Below, in pieces: positions 25,159 to 33,603 of a stretch of DNA of 38,786 nucleotides. The notes under the pieces were generated by a model, which saw only the letters and a list, made by a program, of their open reading frames with translations, did not search any database and had not been told where the DNA came from. Origin of the DNA: Bryobacterales bacterium (GTDB lineage: Bacteria > Acidobacteriota > Terriglobia > Bryobacterales > Bryobacteraceae); assembly GCA_003487005.1 (NCBI GenBank), contig DNFG01000039.1, positions 8,016 through 46,801 on the forward strand, given 5' to 3'. Within the stretch, counting starts at the first letter, position 1, and the number at the start of each line of letters is the position of its first letter. The position numbers and the translations under genes were made by a program.

Positions 25159-27660
25159 TCAATCGGAATCCGGCGGGCGGCAGGCGGCGAGCAAGAGGCC
25201 GCGCAAGGCGTGGCTCTCGGACTCGGTGAGTTTGCGTCCTTCGCGTGTCAGATGGAAGACATCGATGGCCTTGTGCGCCTCGGTATCGACGAGGACCACC
25301 TCGATATTGCAACCGGCGCGCGAGATGGCCGAAGCGAGGGCATGGAGGAGACCTGGCCGGTCCTGGGCGACGACCTCGACGACGGTGGCGACGGCGGAGG
25401 CTTCATGATCAACGCCCACCTGAGCCGTGAAGGCCGGCCGGCGCACGATCGTGCGGCGCTGGGTTCTCTGCCGCAGCAGATCTTCGGCCCGCAGTTCACC
25501 GGCGGCGACGCGGCGCAGCGTCATGCGAAGGCGTTCCCGTTCGGGCGGGTTGAGTTCGAGGCTGCGGGTGGGATCGGTGAACGCAAACAGATCGATAGCC
25601 ACACCCTGGGCGTTGGAAAAGGCTTCGGCCTGCACGATGTCGACGCCAAAACTCGACAAAGCCCCAGCGAGCGAGGCAAACAGGAAGGGGCGGTCGGAGG
25701 CGACGATGGTGACGAGGAACGAACCTTCGCGGCGTTCCACTTCGACGGAGGCGCCACCGGCGGCGGCCTTGCGATACAAGGCGAGATGTTCGAGGGCGCG
25801 CTCGCGGGAGTGGGTCCAGAGGTATCGGGCTGGGAGTCCTTCGACGAACTGGCGCAGATCGGGAGTGACTTCGCCCCAGGCGGTTTCCGGTGTGTGGACG
25901 CGGTCTTCGGTGAGTGCGCCGGTGAGTGCGCGGTGAACGATCCGGTACAGGCGCCAGAGTTGATCGCGCCGCCAGGGGCTCATGGCCGCGGTGTTGACGG
26001 CGCTGATATCGGCGTAGCTGAGGAGGGTGAGTGCGCGCAGACGCTCGGTGGTGCGGATGAGGTCCTTCAGCCGGTGCGCGGTTGCGGGGTCATCCATATC
26101 GCGGCTCTGGATGGCGGCCGGCAGAGTGAGGTGGTGGCGGATGAGGAAGAGCACGGTCTCGCGAGCGGGGTCCTCCATACCCATCCTGCCGAGGAATTCA
26201 GCGGCGATGCGTTCACTTTCTTCACTGTGGTCGCGACCCGAGCCTTTGCCAATATCATGAAGCAGCAAGGCCATCCGCAGCAGCCAGGAATCATTCTGAG
26301 ATTCTTCGAGCAGCGCCGCGAAGCCTGGGGCGCCGGAGGCCTCCGACTGGGGGAGTTCACGCAACACTTCGAGCGTGACGAGCGTGTGTTCATCAACGGT
26401 GTACTGGTGGTAGAAGTCGCGCACAACCAGGTGTTCGATGGGCGTCCACTCCGGCAGGAGCGCGCCCAGAAAGCCGGTTTCGGCCATGGACCGGATGGCC
26501 AGAGGGGCGTGGGGCAGGCTGAGCAGAGTTCGCCAGAAGGCTACACCTGGAGGTTTCCTCGTGAAGTCCTGCTGAAAGCGGAACAGGTGAGAGGTGATCC
26601 TCCTCGCGGTGTCCGTCGCGGGACGGACGCCGTGCCGCGCGACGAACTCGAACAGTTCCAGGGGGAGTGTGGAACTGGAATCGAGCCGCTGCGGGTGCCG
26701 GAGGAAGACGAGATCCCGCGCGACGGTAAAATCGGCGTTCGAGAGGCGGGCGCGCCAGTCGCGGAAGTTCGCGAACAGGGAGCGATCCTGCGACTCGCTG
26801 GTTTCGAGTTCCGCGAGGACGGCGCGAAAGACGGCATTCGCATTGCGGAACCACGCCCGCATCCATTCCGCCGGGTCCTGCCAGGGGGAGAAGAGCGAGG
26901 CCGCAATCTCGTCCTGCGACTCGAAATTCAACAAGTTCTGATCCCGGTTGGCCCGAAAGTGGAGAAAGCAGCGTGCAGCGAACAGAAACTGCCGCGGACG
27001 CGGGTCGGAGTCCGGATCGGCCTCGTGGTCCCGGAGAGCCTGGAGCCAGCGGACGGCCTGGAGATCGCGGAGGCCGCCCGGGGCTTCCTTGACATCGGGT
27101 TCGAGGCGATAGATGGTGTTGTGAAAGCGGCTGTGCCGACCGCGGGTCATCCGGCACAACCGGCGGGTGAGGTCGCGGCGTTCAGCCTTGAGGAAGCGGC
27201 CGAAGCGCTCCCGCCATTGCGCGTAGAGGGTTTTGTCGCCCGCGAGGACGCGTTCGTCGAGGAGGCTGACCGTCAGTTCGAGGTTGCCTTCGATCACCTG
27301 ACAGCATTCCTCGGGGGTCCGGACGCTGTGGCTGACGCGGAGGCCCATATCCCAGAGCACCCGGAGGAATTCCGACAGGGCTTCCTTCGGTTCCGGGTCC
27401 TGGGGCGTCCGGCGGACCAGGACGAGGAGATCGACATCGGAATTGGGGAACAGTTCGCGGCGGCCATAGCCGCCGACGGCCATGAGGGACAGCCCACCGG
27501 GAAACGCGGGGGCGAGGGTGGAGGCGTACGCCTGCTGAACGAGTTCGTCGACGAGGGCGGTGCGTTCACGAAGAATGGGCGCCGCCTGACCGTCAGCGAG
27601 GAAGCGGGCACGCCAGACATCGAGAGCGTCGTTACAGCGCTGCTTCGCCGCGGTCGTCAT
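25159..27660 (-). CDS. glnD: [Protein-PII] uridylyltransferase / uridylyl-removing enzyme
   Basis: An 833-residue bifunctional nitrogen sensor. The nucleotidyltransferase domain shows GGYGRRELFPNSDVDLLVL (metal-binding aspartates at ~75 and 77). An HD domain (LLLHDIGKGSGRDHSEES) removes UMP, and two ACT domains end the chain (the last with TVVEVVAQDRPGLLHALAS). It uridylylates PII when glutamine is low and reverses this when glutamine is high. The frame is open 18 codons further upstream, but ATG 27660 begins at MTTAAKQR inside the end of the PII gene (29-base overlap). That suits the usual GlnD length (850-890). Confidence 0.93.
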   Translation of the reverse strand: MTTAAKQRCNDALDVWRARFLADGQAAPILRERTALVDELVQQAYASTLAPAFPGGLSLMAVGGYGRRELFPNSDVDLLVLVRRTPQDPEPKEALSEFLRVLWDMGLRVSHSVRTPEECCQVIEGNLELTVSLLDERVLAGDKTLYAQWRERFGRFLKAERRDLTRRLCRMTRGRHSRFHNTIYRLEPDVKEAPGGLRDLQAVRWLQALRDHEADPDSDPRPRQFLFAARCFLHFRANRDQNLLNFESQDEIAASLFSPWQDPAEWMRAWFRNANAVFRAVLAELETSESQDRSLFANFRDWRARLSNADFTVARDLVFLRHPQRLDSSSTLPLELFEFVARHGVRPATDTARRITSHLFRFQQDFTRKPPGVAFWRTLLSLPHAPLAIRSMAETGFLGALLPEWTPIEHLVVRDFYHQYTVDEHTLVTLEVLRELPQSEASGAPGFAALLEESQNDSWLLRMALLLHDIGKGSGRDHSEESERIAAEFLGRMGMEDPARETVLFLIRHHLTLPAAIQSRDMDDPATAHRLKDLIRTTERLRALTLLSYADISAVNTAAMSPWRRDQLWRLYRIVHRALTGALTEDRVHTPETAWGEVTPDLRQFVEGLPARYLWTHSRERALEHLALYRKAAAGGASVEVERREGSFLVTIVASDRPFLFASLAGALSSFGVDIVQAEAFSNAQGVAIDLFAFTDPTRSLELNPPERERLRMTLRRVAAGELRAEDLLRQRTQRRTIVRRPAFTAQVGVDHEASAVATVVEVVAQDRPGLLHALASAISRAGCNIEVVLVDTEAHKAIDVFHLTREGRKLTESESHALRGLLLAACRPPDSD

Positions 27661-27970
27661 TCCGGATCCGGATCGCTTCCTCGACGGCATAGACGAAGAT
27701 CTTGCCGTCGCCAATCTTTCCGCTCCGCGCGGCCTTCATGAGCGTCTGGGTGACTTCGTCGAGGCGCGCGTCAGGCACGACGAGTTCGACCTTCACTTTC
27801 GGGAGAAGATCGACCTGGTATTCCTGGCCGCGATAGACCTCCTTGTGGCCTTTCTGGCGTCCGTGGCCGCGGACTTCCATGATGGTCATGCCATCCACGC
27901 CGATTTCCTTGAGTGCTTCCTTGACGTCCTCGAGCTTGAAGGGCTGAATAATTGCTTCGATCTTCTTCAT
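27632..27970 (-). CDS. glnB: PII nitrogen regulatory protein
   Basis: A 112-residue trimeric PII signal protein. The start MKKIEAIIQPFKLEDVKEAL is a textbook PII N-terminus. The T-loop carries the uridylylated tyrosine in RGQEYQVDLLPKVK, and the C-terminal signature GKIGDGKIFVYAVEEAIRIR is intact. It sits between the ammonium transporter (14-base gap) and glnD (overlap), the classic arrangement in which PII can block the transporter and be modified by GlnD. GlnB and GlnK cannot be told apart from sequence alone; the amt linkage argues for a GlnK-like role. Confidence 0.94.
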   Translation of the reverse strand: MKKIEAIIQPFKLEDVKEALKEIGVDGMTIMEVRGHGRQKGHKEVYRGQEYQVDLLPKVKVELVVPDARLDEVTQTLMKAARSGKIGDGKIFVYAVEEAIRIRNDDRGEAAL

Positions 27971-27984
27971 GGGTTGACTCCGGA

Positions 27985-29361
27985 TCAGGACTCCAGGCTA
28001 TAACCATCTTCGCCGTGCAGGCTGAGATCGAGGCCTTCGATCTCCTGCTCCTGGCTGACGCGGAGGCCGCAGACCAGGTCGGCGATTTTGAGGCAGATGT
28101 AGCTGCCAACGGCGCCGAGGACGACGGCGAGCAGGGCGCCGCCGGTCTGATTGACGATCTGGAAAGCGTTGCCATCGATGAGACCGAGGGGCGAGGGTTT
28201 GCCATCGGGCCCGGCGAGGCCGCTGTTGATGAGGTTGGTGGCGAAGACGCCGGTCAGTACAGCGCCGAGGAATCCGCCGGCGCCATGAATGCCGAAGGCG
28301 TCGAGGGAGTCATCATAGCCGAGCTTCATTTTGACGACGGTGACCATCCAGAAGCAGAAGACGCCGCCGAGGAAACCGATGACGAGAGCGGCCATGGGGG
28401 TGACGTAACCGGCGGCGGGGGTGATGGTGACGAGGCCGGCGACGGCGCCGGAGATGCCGCCGAGCATGCTGGGTTTGCCATGGCGGAGCCACTCGGCGAG
28501 CAGCCAGCCGATGGTGGCAGCGGAAGCGCCGAGGTGGGTGGTGACAAAGGCGTTGGAGGCGGCGCCGCCGGCACTGAGAGCGCTGCCGGCATTGAAACCG
28601 AACCAGCCGACCCAGAGGAGGCAGGCGCCGGTCAGACTGATGATGAGATTGTGGGGCTTCATGGGCTCCTGACCGTAGCCCTGCCTGGGTTTGAGGTAGA
28701 GCGCGGCGACGAGAGCGGAGACACCGGAAGTGATGTGGACGACGGTGCCGCCGGCGAAATCGAAGCAGGGGAGCGCGCCGCCTTCGAAGGGGTTCATCAA
28801 ACCGCCGCGGCCCCAGACCATGTGGGCCATGGGGAAGTAGACGATGGTGAGCCACAAGGTGGTGTAGACGAGCATGGCGCTGAAGCGGATGCGTTCGGCG
28901 TAGGCGCCCGAAATGAGGGCGGGGGTGATGATGGCGAACATCATCTGAAAGGCCATGAAGGTGAGATGGGGCACGGGGGCGTAGCCGGAATCGGCGTCCA
29001 TGCCGACGCCCTTGAGGAGAAGATACTGCGCACCGCCGATGAATGAGTTGCCATCACCGAAGGCGAGGCTGTAACCGTAGAGCACCCAGAGCACGGAGGC
29101 GAGCGCCATGAGAGCGAAGCTGTGCATGAGGGTGCTGAGGACGTTCTTGCGGCGGACGAGACCGCCATAGAAGAGGGCGAGGCCGGGGCCGGTCATGAGC
29201 AGGACGAGGGCACAGCTCACGAGCATCCAGGCATTGTCGCCAGCCATCTGGGCCGACTGCGCGGCTTGTTCGAGTGACGCCAGCCGCTCGTCAAGGGAAG
29301 CCTCCGCCTGCGCGAGAAGCGCGGGCAGACACGTCAGGTATAGCAGGGAGAGTCTCTTCAC
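27985..29361 (-). CDS. amt: Ammonium transporter Amt
   Basis: A cleavable signal peptide begins at the GTG at 29361 (VKRLSLLYLTCLPALLAQ), behind GAGAGGAG about 12 bases upstream. The ATG at 29412 would add 17 implausible residues. The 458-residue product then shows eleven Amt transmembrane helices. The twin pore histidines lie in FAGGTVVHITSG and FGIHGAGGFLG, with the conserved CFDFAGG aspartate before them. It imports ammonium and is a known target of PII, encoded next. It is the first gene of the nitrogen-control operon. Confidence 0.94.
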   Translation of the reverse strand: MKRLSLLYLTCLPALLAQAEASLDERLASLEQAAQSAQMAGDNAWMLVSCALVLLMTGPGLALFYGGLVRRKNVLSTLMHSFALMALASVLWVLYGYSLAFGDGNSFIGGAQYLLLKGVGMDADSGYAPVPHLTFMAFQMMFAIITPALISGAYAERIRFSAMLVYTTLWLTIVYFPMAHMVWGRGGLMNPFEGGALPCFDFAGGTVVHITSGVSALVAALYLKPRQGYGQEPMKPHNLIISLTGACLLWVGWFGFNAGSALSAGGAASNAFVTTHLGASAATIGWLLAEWLRHGKPSMLGGISGAVAGLVTITPAAGYVTPMAALVIGFLGGVFCFWMVTVVKMKLGYDDSLDAFGIHGAGGFLGAVLTGVFATNLINSGLAGPDGKPSPLGLIDGNAFQIVNQTGGALLAVVLGAVGSYICLKIADLVCGLRVSQEQEIEGLDLSLHGEDGYSLES

Positions 29362-29502
29362 GTTGGCGGGCAACTCCTCTCGGGGAATGGGGACCGGACG
29401 GGGGTTCCTCATGATGTTACCCCGGCCATTGCGATGAACGGAAACAGAAAATTCTTTTAGGGATGAACGATTTTTTTTATCGGCGGCGCAATGTGGCAGG
29501 GC

Positions 29503-29518
29503 GGCATGGCGCTTGCCA
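29503..29518 (-). promoter_or_regulatory. Possible sigma-54 promoter for the amt operon
   Basis: On the minus strand TGGCAAGCGCCATGCC has the GG-N10-GC spacing of a -24/-12 promoter and matches the consensus TGGCA start. It differs at three weaker positions. It lies about 140 bases upstream of the amt start. Control of amt-glnK operons by sigma-54 is well known elsewhere, but NtrX here lacks the sigma-54 loop, so another activator would be needed. The site could be a chance match. Confidence 0.33.
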
Positions 29519-29547
29519 CGGGTGGCGCCTCACCTACAATGGAGGCA

Positions 29548-30735
29548 ATGAGCAACGAGACTCTTTGTCTGACCGTCGCGATGGCGCTGGGCGCCGTTGC
29601 CGCCGCGGGTCAGGCGCCGCCTTCGCTGCCGGACCCGTATCACACGCCCTCCGCGTCGAACGCCCCGACGGTGGTGTCGCGCCCGGAAGCGGCGCAACTC
29701 CGGCTCCCTGAAGGCTTTTCCATCCAGGAGTTCGCCGGCGGATTCGAGCGTCCGCGGTACATGATTGTGGGCCCTTCGGGCGAAGTTCTTCTCTCCGATG
29801 CCGCACGCAAGGGGTCCGTCTACGCCCTCTTCGACAAGGACAAAGACGGGAAGGCCGACGACCGCAAGCTACTGATCGGCGAACTTGACCGCCCCTACGG
29901 CCTGGCGCTTTGGCGCGATTTCCTGTACATCGCCGAAACAACGGCGGTCAAACGATACAAGTATGACGCGAAGAGCTACACGCTGGGCCCCGCCGAGATG
30001 GTTGTCGACCTGAGCGCGTACGCCACGGGCCACTGGACCCGTTCGATCCTCTTCAACAAGGCGGGCGACAAGTTCTATCTCGGCATTGGTTCGCGATCGA
30101 ACGTCGAGCCGGGCGAGCCGGAGCCCCGCGCAGCAATCTCCCGATGCAATCCGGACGGGAGCGGCTGTGAGGTGATCGCGGCCGGGACGCGGAATCCGAT
30201 TGGTCTCGACTTCGAACCCACGACCGGAAGGCTGTGGGCGGCCGTGCAGGAGCGGGACGGACTGGGAGACGACCTGGTGCCGGACTACTTCACCTCCATC
30301 CAGGAGGGCGGCTTTTACGGCTGGCCGTACGCGTACATCGGTCCCCGGGAAGAGCCGCGGCTGAAGGGGAAGAACCCTGAACTCGTGAAAAAGACGATTG
30401 TTCCCGACGTGGTTCTCCAGGCGCATGTGGCGGTCCTCGATTCGCGGTTTTATACCGGAAAACAGTTTCCTCCCAAGTATCAGGGCGGCGCATTCCTGGC
30501 CTTTCATGGCTCCTGGAACCGCGCCGAGCGCGTTGGCTATTCGGTGGCCTTCGTACCCTTCCGCAATGGCAAGCCTGCCGGTCCTGTTGAAGACTTCCTC
30601 ACCGGCTTTATGCTTGACCCCACCAAGAGGGAAGTCTGGGGCCGCCCCGTCGGATTGCTGCAACTGCCGGACGGCAGTCTGTTGGTGTCCGACGACGGTG
30701 GGAATCGACTGTGGCACATCTCGTACAAAAAGTAG
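29548..30735 (+). CDS. PQQ-type soluble sugar dehydrogenase (sorbosone dehydrogenase-like)
   Basis: A 395-residue exported six-bladed propeller. The likely start is ATG 29548 (ATG 29539 is in frame; neither has an ideally spaced ribosome-binding site). The signal peptide ends near AAAGQA. Family traits are GFSIQEFAGGFERPRYM, GIGSRSNVEPGEP, AAGTRNPIGLDFEP, GFYGWPYAYIGP and AFHGSWNR, near the active-site region of PQQ-dependent sorbosone/glucose dehydrogenases. It would oxidise a sugar or related alcohol/aldehyde in the periplasm, transferring electrons to an acceptor. The next gene, a multihaem cytochrome, overlaps its end by 25 bases and is the obvious acceptor. No PQQ biosynthesis genes are in view. 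Confidence 0.85.
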   Translation: MSNETLCLTVAMALGAVAAAGQAPPSLPDPYHTPSASNAPTVVSRPEAAQLRLPEGFSIQEFAGGFERPRYMIVGPSGEVLLSDAARKGSVYALFDKDKDGKADDRKLLIGELDRPYGLALWRDFLYIAETTAVKRYKYDAKSYTLGPAEMVVDLSAYATGHWTRSILFNKAGDKFYLGIGSRSNVEPGEPEPRAAISRCNPDGSGCEVIAAGTRNPIGLDFEPTTGRLWAAVQERDGLGDDLVPDYFTSIQEGGFYGWPYAYIGPREEPRLKGKNPELVKKTIVPDVVLQAHVAVLDSRFYTGKQFPPKYQGGAFLAFHGSWNRAERVGYSVAFVPFRNGKPAGPVEDFLTGFMLDPTKREVWGRPVGLLQLPDGSLLVSDDGGNRLWHISYKK

Positions 30736-31355
30736 TCTTTCTTTCACTCACCTTCGCTCTCATGCCAGGGGCTGCCCAGTTGCAGCAGCCCTTTTCGCAC
30801 AAGCTGCATCTCAAGCAGGTCGCCGGCTGCGAACCCTGCCACACGAACGCCGCGAAGTCCACGAAAGCGGAGGACAACCTTCTCCCATTCGAGACGGAGT
30901 GTGTCAACTGCCACCACGACATCCACATCAAGGAGCCGCGCAAGACGACGGTACACCAGTTCAACCATGAACTCCATCAGGGCGTGAATCCGGGCCCGAT
31001 CATCGCGGCCGCGATCAAGAGCAAGACGTGGCTGGGCACGGCGAAGGAGATGCCGAAGGCGGTGAACACGTCCAACGCCTGCGTGGCCTGCCATCACGAC
31101 ATCGAGGAGAGCGACGCCATCACCGAGGCGACGGGGAAGGCGCACTATCCGCGGATGGCGGACTGCCTCACTTGCCACAACCAGATCAATCCCCCTGAAT
31201 CCTGCAAGACCTGCCATGATCCGGGGACGAAGTTCCGCCCCGCCGACCACACCCCGGAGTTCGTGGACAGTCACGCGCGCGAAGGCGCGATCGCCGACAA
31301 GGCGGCCTGCCAGTCCTGCCACGGCCGCAAATTCACCTGCAAGGGCTGCCATTGA
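30711..31355 (+). CDS. Heptahaem c-type cytochrome (c3/c7-like)
   Basis: A 214-residue periplasmic cytochrome with a signal peptide (KVVFLSLTFALMPGAAQ). Seven CxxCH haem motifs begin at C40, C64, C124, C152, C165, C200 and C210, the last at the very C-terminus (KFTCKGCH). Extra histidines placed like the axial ligands of c3/c7 cytochromes (FSHKLH, FNHELH, CHHD) indicate bis-histidine low-potential haems. It starts at GTG 30711 inside the dehydrogenase gene. It probably carries electrons from that enzyme to another respiratory partner, perhaps outside the cell; that is inference. Confidence 0.9.
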   Translation: MAHLVQKVVFLSLTFALMPGAAQLQQPFSHKLHLKQVAGCEPCHTNAAKSTKAEDNLLPFETECVNCHHDIHIKEPRKTTVHQFNHELHQGVNPGPIIAAAIKSKTWLGTAKEMPKAVNTSNACVACHHDIEESDAITEATGKAHYPRMADCLTCHNQINPPESCKTCHDPGTKFRPADHTPEFVDSHAREGAIADKAACQSCHGRKFTCKGCH

Positions 31356-31906
31356 AGAAGCCAGACTTTCAAGACCATTACGAGATCCTTGGGGTGAGCA
31401 TGAAGGCCACCAGCGAGGAGATCGCCAACGCCTATCAGGCTCTTGCGCGGGAGTTCCACCCGAACACGCCGCGAACGGGCGACCGCGCCAAGTTCGCGAA
31501 GATCAACGCGGCCTACGAAGCGCTGTCCGATCCCGCGACGCGGAAGGAGTTTGACCGCCTGTTCGAGAACGCGACGCCGGAGCATCGCGCGCCGGGGTTC
31601 TCGGGTCCGTCCTTCTTCACCTCGATGCAGCAGGAGGGGAGGCTGCGCCTGGCCGTGCTTTGCGTCCTGTATGACCACCGGCGGCACAACGCGTTGCGCC
31701 CCAGCCTCACGTTCCGCGAACTGGAAGGCCTGCTTACGCTCAGTTCCGACCAGCTGAATTTCTCTCTCTGGTTTCTCAAACAGCGCGGACTGGCGGTGGT
31801 GGACGACAAGAGCAGCGTCCAGATCACGGTCGACGGCATGGAGTACCTGGAGCAGGCGTCGCCCGATCCCGCGGAGGTGTTGCCGTTGATTCGCGCGGCA
31901 GATTGA
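31352..31906 (+). CDS. J-domain-like protein with HPN instead of HPD and a winged-helix tail
   Basis: A 184-residue cytoplasmic protein. The TTG start at 31352 overlaps the previous stop and has AAGGG 6 bases upstream; the next in-frame ATG would delete helix I of the J domain. Residues 1-75 form a J domain (DHYEILGVSMKATSEEIANAY, ALSDPATRKEFDRLF), but the DnaK-activating HPD is HPN (H36-P37-N38), so Hsp70 stimulation is probably lost. Residues ~100-180 form a winged-helix domain (LTFRELEGLLTLSSDQLNFSL, DKSSVQITVDGMEYLEQ). Its coupling to a dehydrogenase and cytochrome is unexplained; a regulator or maturation factor is conceivable. Confidence 0.78.
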   Translation: MKKPDFQDHYEILGVSMKATSEEIANAYQALAREFHPNTPRTGDRAKFAKINAAYEALSDPATRKEFDRLFENATPEHRAPGFSGPSFFTSMQQEGRLRLAVLCVLYDHRRHNALRPSLTFRELEGLLTLSSDQLNFSLWFLKQRGLAVVDDKSSVQITVDGMEYLEQASPDPAEVLPLIRAAD

Positions 31907-31914
31907 AGCGCCGG

Positions 31915-32262
31915 TTAACCCCGGAGGTAGGCGTCCTCGCCCCGGAGCCAGTCGTCGCGTTTCGGGGTGAAGAGATCGGTGACGGCCGCGTCCTCGACGA
32001 CGTCGACGCTGTGGGGGACGTGCGGAGGAATTTCGAGAGATTGCCCGGCGCCGACGAGCACTTCCCTGCCCTCGAGATGAAAGCGGAGGAGACCGCGCTC
32101 GACCATGGAGACCTGCTCGTTGTGGTGGGCGTGTTCGGGCACGTACGCACCCGCCTGCATTTCGAGCCGGGCAATGGTCATCTGCGCGGTGTGGATCACC
32201 CGCCGTGTGACCTTCGGATTCATGGGCTCGGCCGCAATCGTGGTCCAGTCGTGTAGGGTCAT
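31915..32262 (-). CDS. Small single-domain cupin
   Basis: A 115-residue cupin barrel from ATG 32262. The two cupin motifs are GAYVPEHAHHNEQVSMVERG and the later IPPHVPHSVDVVED. Together they give histidine, glutamate and histidine ligands for one metal ion (H-x-H and E in motif 1, a histidine in motif 2). The longer open frame upstream of this ATG has no coding character. Cupins range from enzymes to sugar or hormone binding, and nothing here narrows the function. It is divergent from the rmlA gene. Confidence 0.8.
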   Translation of the reverse strand: MTLHDWTTIAAEPMNPKVTRRVIHTAQMTIARLEMQAGAYVPEHAHHNEQVSMVERGLLRFHLEGREVLVGAGQSLEIPPHVPHSVDVVEDAAVTDLFTPKRDDWLRGEDAYLRG

Positions 32263-32335
32263 GAGCGGAAGCGTATCATGCCGGGCGGGCCCGGAGGCTG
32301 CGCTAAGATGGAATCGTTTCGCGCAAGGAGTCATC

Positions 32336-33073
32336 ATGAAGGGCGTCGTTCTGGCTGGAGGCAAAGGTTCCCGCCTGCATCCACTGACTAAAATCACGAA
32401 CAAGCATCTGCTTCCCGTTTTCGACAAGCCGATGATCTATTATCCGATTCAGGCATTGGTTGACGCCGGAATCCGGGATATCCTCATTGTCACGGGTGGC
32501 AGCAATGCCGGAGACTTTCTGCGCCTTCTCGCCAACGGCAAGGAATTCGGGCTGTCGCACCTTGATTTCACGTACCAGGAGGGAGAGGGCGGAATCGCCG
32601 AAGCCCTCAACCTGGCGCACCATTTCGCCGACGGTCAGAAACTGTGCGTGATTCTCGGGGATAACATTATCGAAAAGCCGATCGCGGGGGCCGTGGAAGC
32701 GTTCCGCGCGCAGGGCCAGGGGGCCCGGATCCTGCTGAAAGAGGTGGACGACGCGGAGCGGTTCGGCGTCGCCGAAATTGAAGGCGACCGCATTGTGGGC
32801 ATCGAGGAAAAGCCCGCTCGGCCGAAGTCGCGCTACGCCGTGACGGGGATTTACATGTACGACGAGACCGTGTTCGAGAAGATCAAGACGCTGGTTCCCT
32901 CGGGCCGCGGCGAACTCGAGATTACGGATGTGAACAACGCGTATATCCGGGAAGGCACGATGCAATTCAGCTTCCTGGATGGCTGGTGGACCGATGCCGG
33001 CACGTTTGAATCCCTTCTTCGCGCCTGCAATCTCGTTGCGCAGTCCAGACCCGAGACCGGGGCCTCCGAATGA
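32336..33073 (+). CDS. rmlA: Glucose-1-phosphate thymidylyltransferase, short form
   Basis: A 245-residue enzyme making dTDP-glucose from glucose-1-phosphate and dTTP. A good CAAGGAG precedes ATG 32336. It shows the nucleotide-binding MKGVVLAGGKGSRLHPLT, the KPMIYYPIQALVDAGIRDI region, the metal-binding aspartate in VILGDNIIE and the sugar-site EEKPARPKSRYAVTGIY. It is about 45 residues shorter than E. coli RmlA, lacking the C-terminal dimer-face region, as in the long-known short RmlA branch. It overlaps rmlC by 4 bases (ATGA). Confidence 0.92.
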   Translation: MKGVVLAGGKGSRLHPLTKITNKHLLPVFDKPMIYYPIQALVDAGIRDILIVTGGSNAGDFLRLLANGKEFGLSHLDFTYQEGEGGIAEALNLAHHFADGQKLCVILGDNIIEKPIAGAVEAFRAQGQGARILLKEVDDAERFGVAEIEGDRIVGIEEKPARPKSRYAVTGIYMYDETVFEKIKTLVPSGRGELEITDVNNAYIREGTMQFSFLDGWWTDAGTFESLLRACNLVAQSRPETGASE

Positions 33074-33603
33074 TCGAGATCGTTACCCCCACCTGCGAGA
33101 AGGGAATCGGCCAGATCATCACCCGGCCGGATTCCGGCGATCTGATCGACGGCATCCGGATTCAACCACTGGCTCTCCATCCCGATGACCGCGGCTACTT
33201 CCTGGAACTCGCCCGCTTCGGCCAGGCCCTGACAGCGGCCTTTCCTGCCGCCTCGACGCAGGTCAGCGCCGCGTTGACGGTGCCGGGCGCGATCAAGGCG
33301 TTCCACTTTCACCGCCACCAGACCGACCTGTGGGCCGTTCCCACGGGCATGCTTCAGGTGGCGCTGGTCGATCTCCGCCCGGAGAGCCCCACTTTCGGCC
33401 ACCGCAATACCATCTACACGGGGCACCTCCGCCCCTGGCAGATCCTGATTCCGCCGGGCATTGGCCACGGATACAAAGTGATCAGCCAGGATCCGGCCCT
33501 GCTCGTGTATCTCACGGACCGCTTCTACAACCCCGCCGACGAGGGCCGCATTGCGTACAACGACCCCGGCATCAGCTACGACTGGGAGCTCCAGCACAAA
33601 TGA
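33070..33603 (+). CDS. rmlC: dTDP-4-dehydrorhamnose 3,5-epimerase-like protein
   Basis: A 177-residue cupin-fold enzyme. RmlC traits are GIRIQPLALHPDDRGYFLEL near the start, the catalytic-histidine strand FHFHRHQTDLWAV, PPGIGHGYKV and a late DPGISYDWEL. It deviates from the textbook RmlC at VRGLHFQ (here IKAFHFH), so another 3- or 5-epimerase or a ketoisomerase is possible. The 4-base overlaps with rmlA and rmlB place it between them in one translationally coupled unit for a dTDP-deoxysugar. Confidence 0.83.
   Translation: MIEIVTPTCEKGIGQIITRPDSGDLIDGIRIQPLALHPDDRGYFLELARFGQALTAAFPAASTQVSAALTVPGAIKAFHFHRHQTDLWAVPTGMLQVALVDLRPESPTFGHRNTIYTGHLRPWQILIPPGIGHGYKVISQDPALLVYLTDRFYNPADEGRIAYNDPGISYDWELQHK

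Noticed and set aside
25084..27741. 885-codon plus-strand open frame across glnD
   Set aside because: It is antisense to the well-supported uridylyltransferase and shows only Gly/Glu-rich repeats from the complementary strand.
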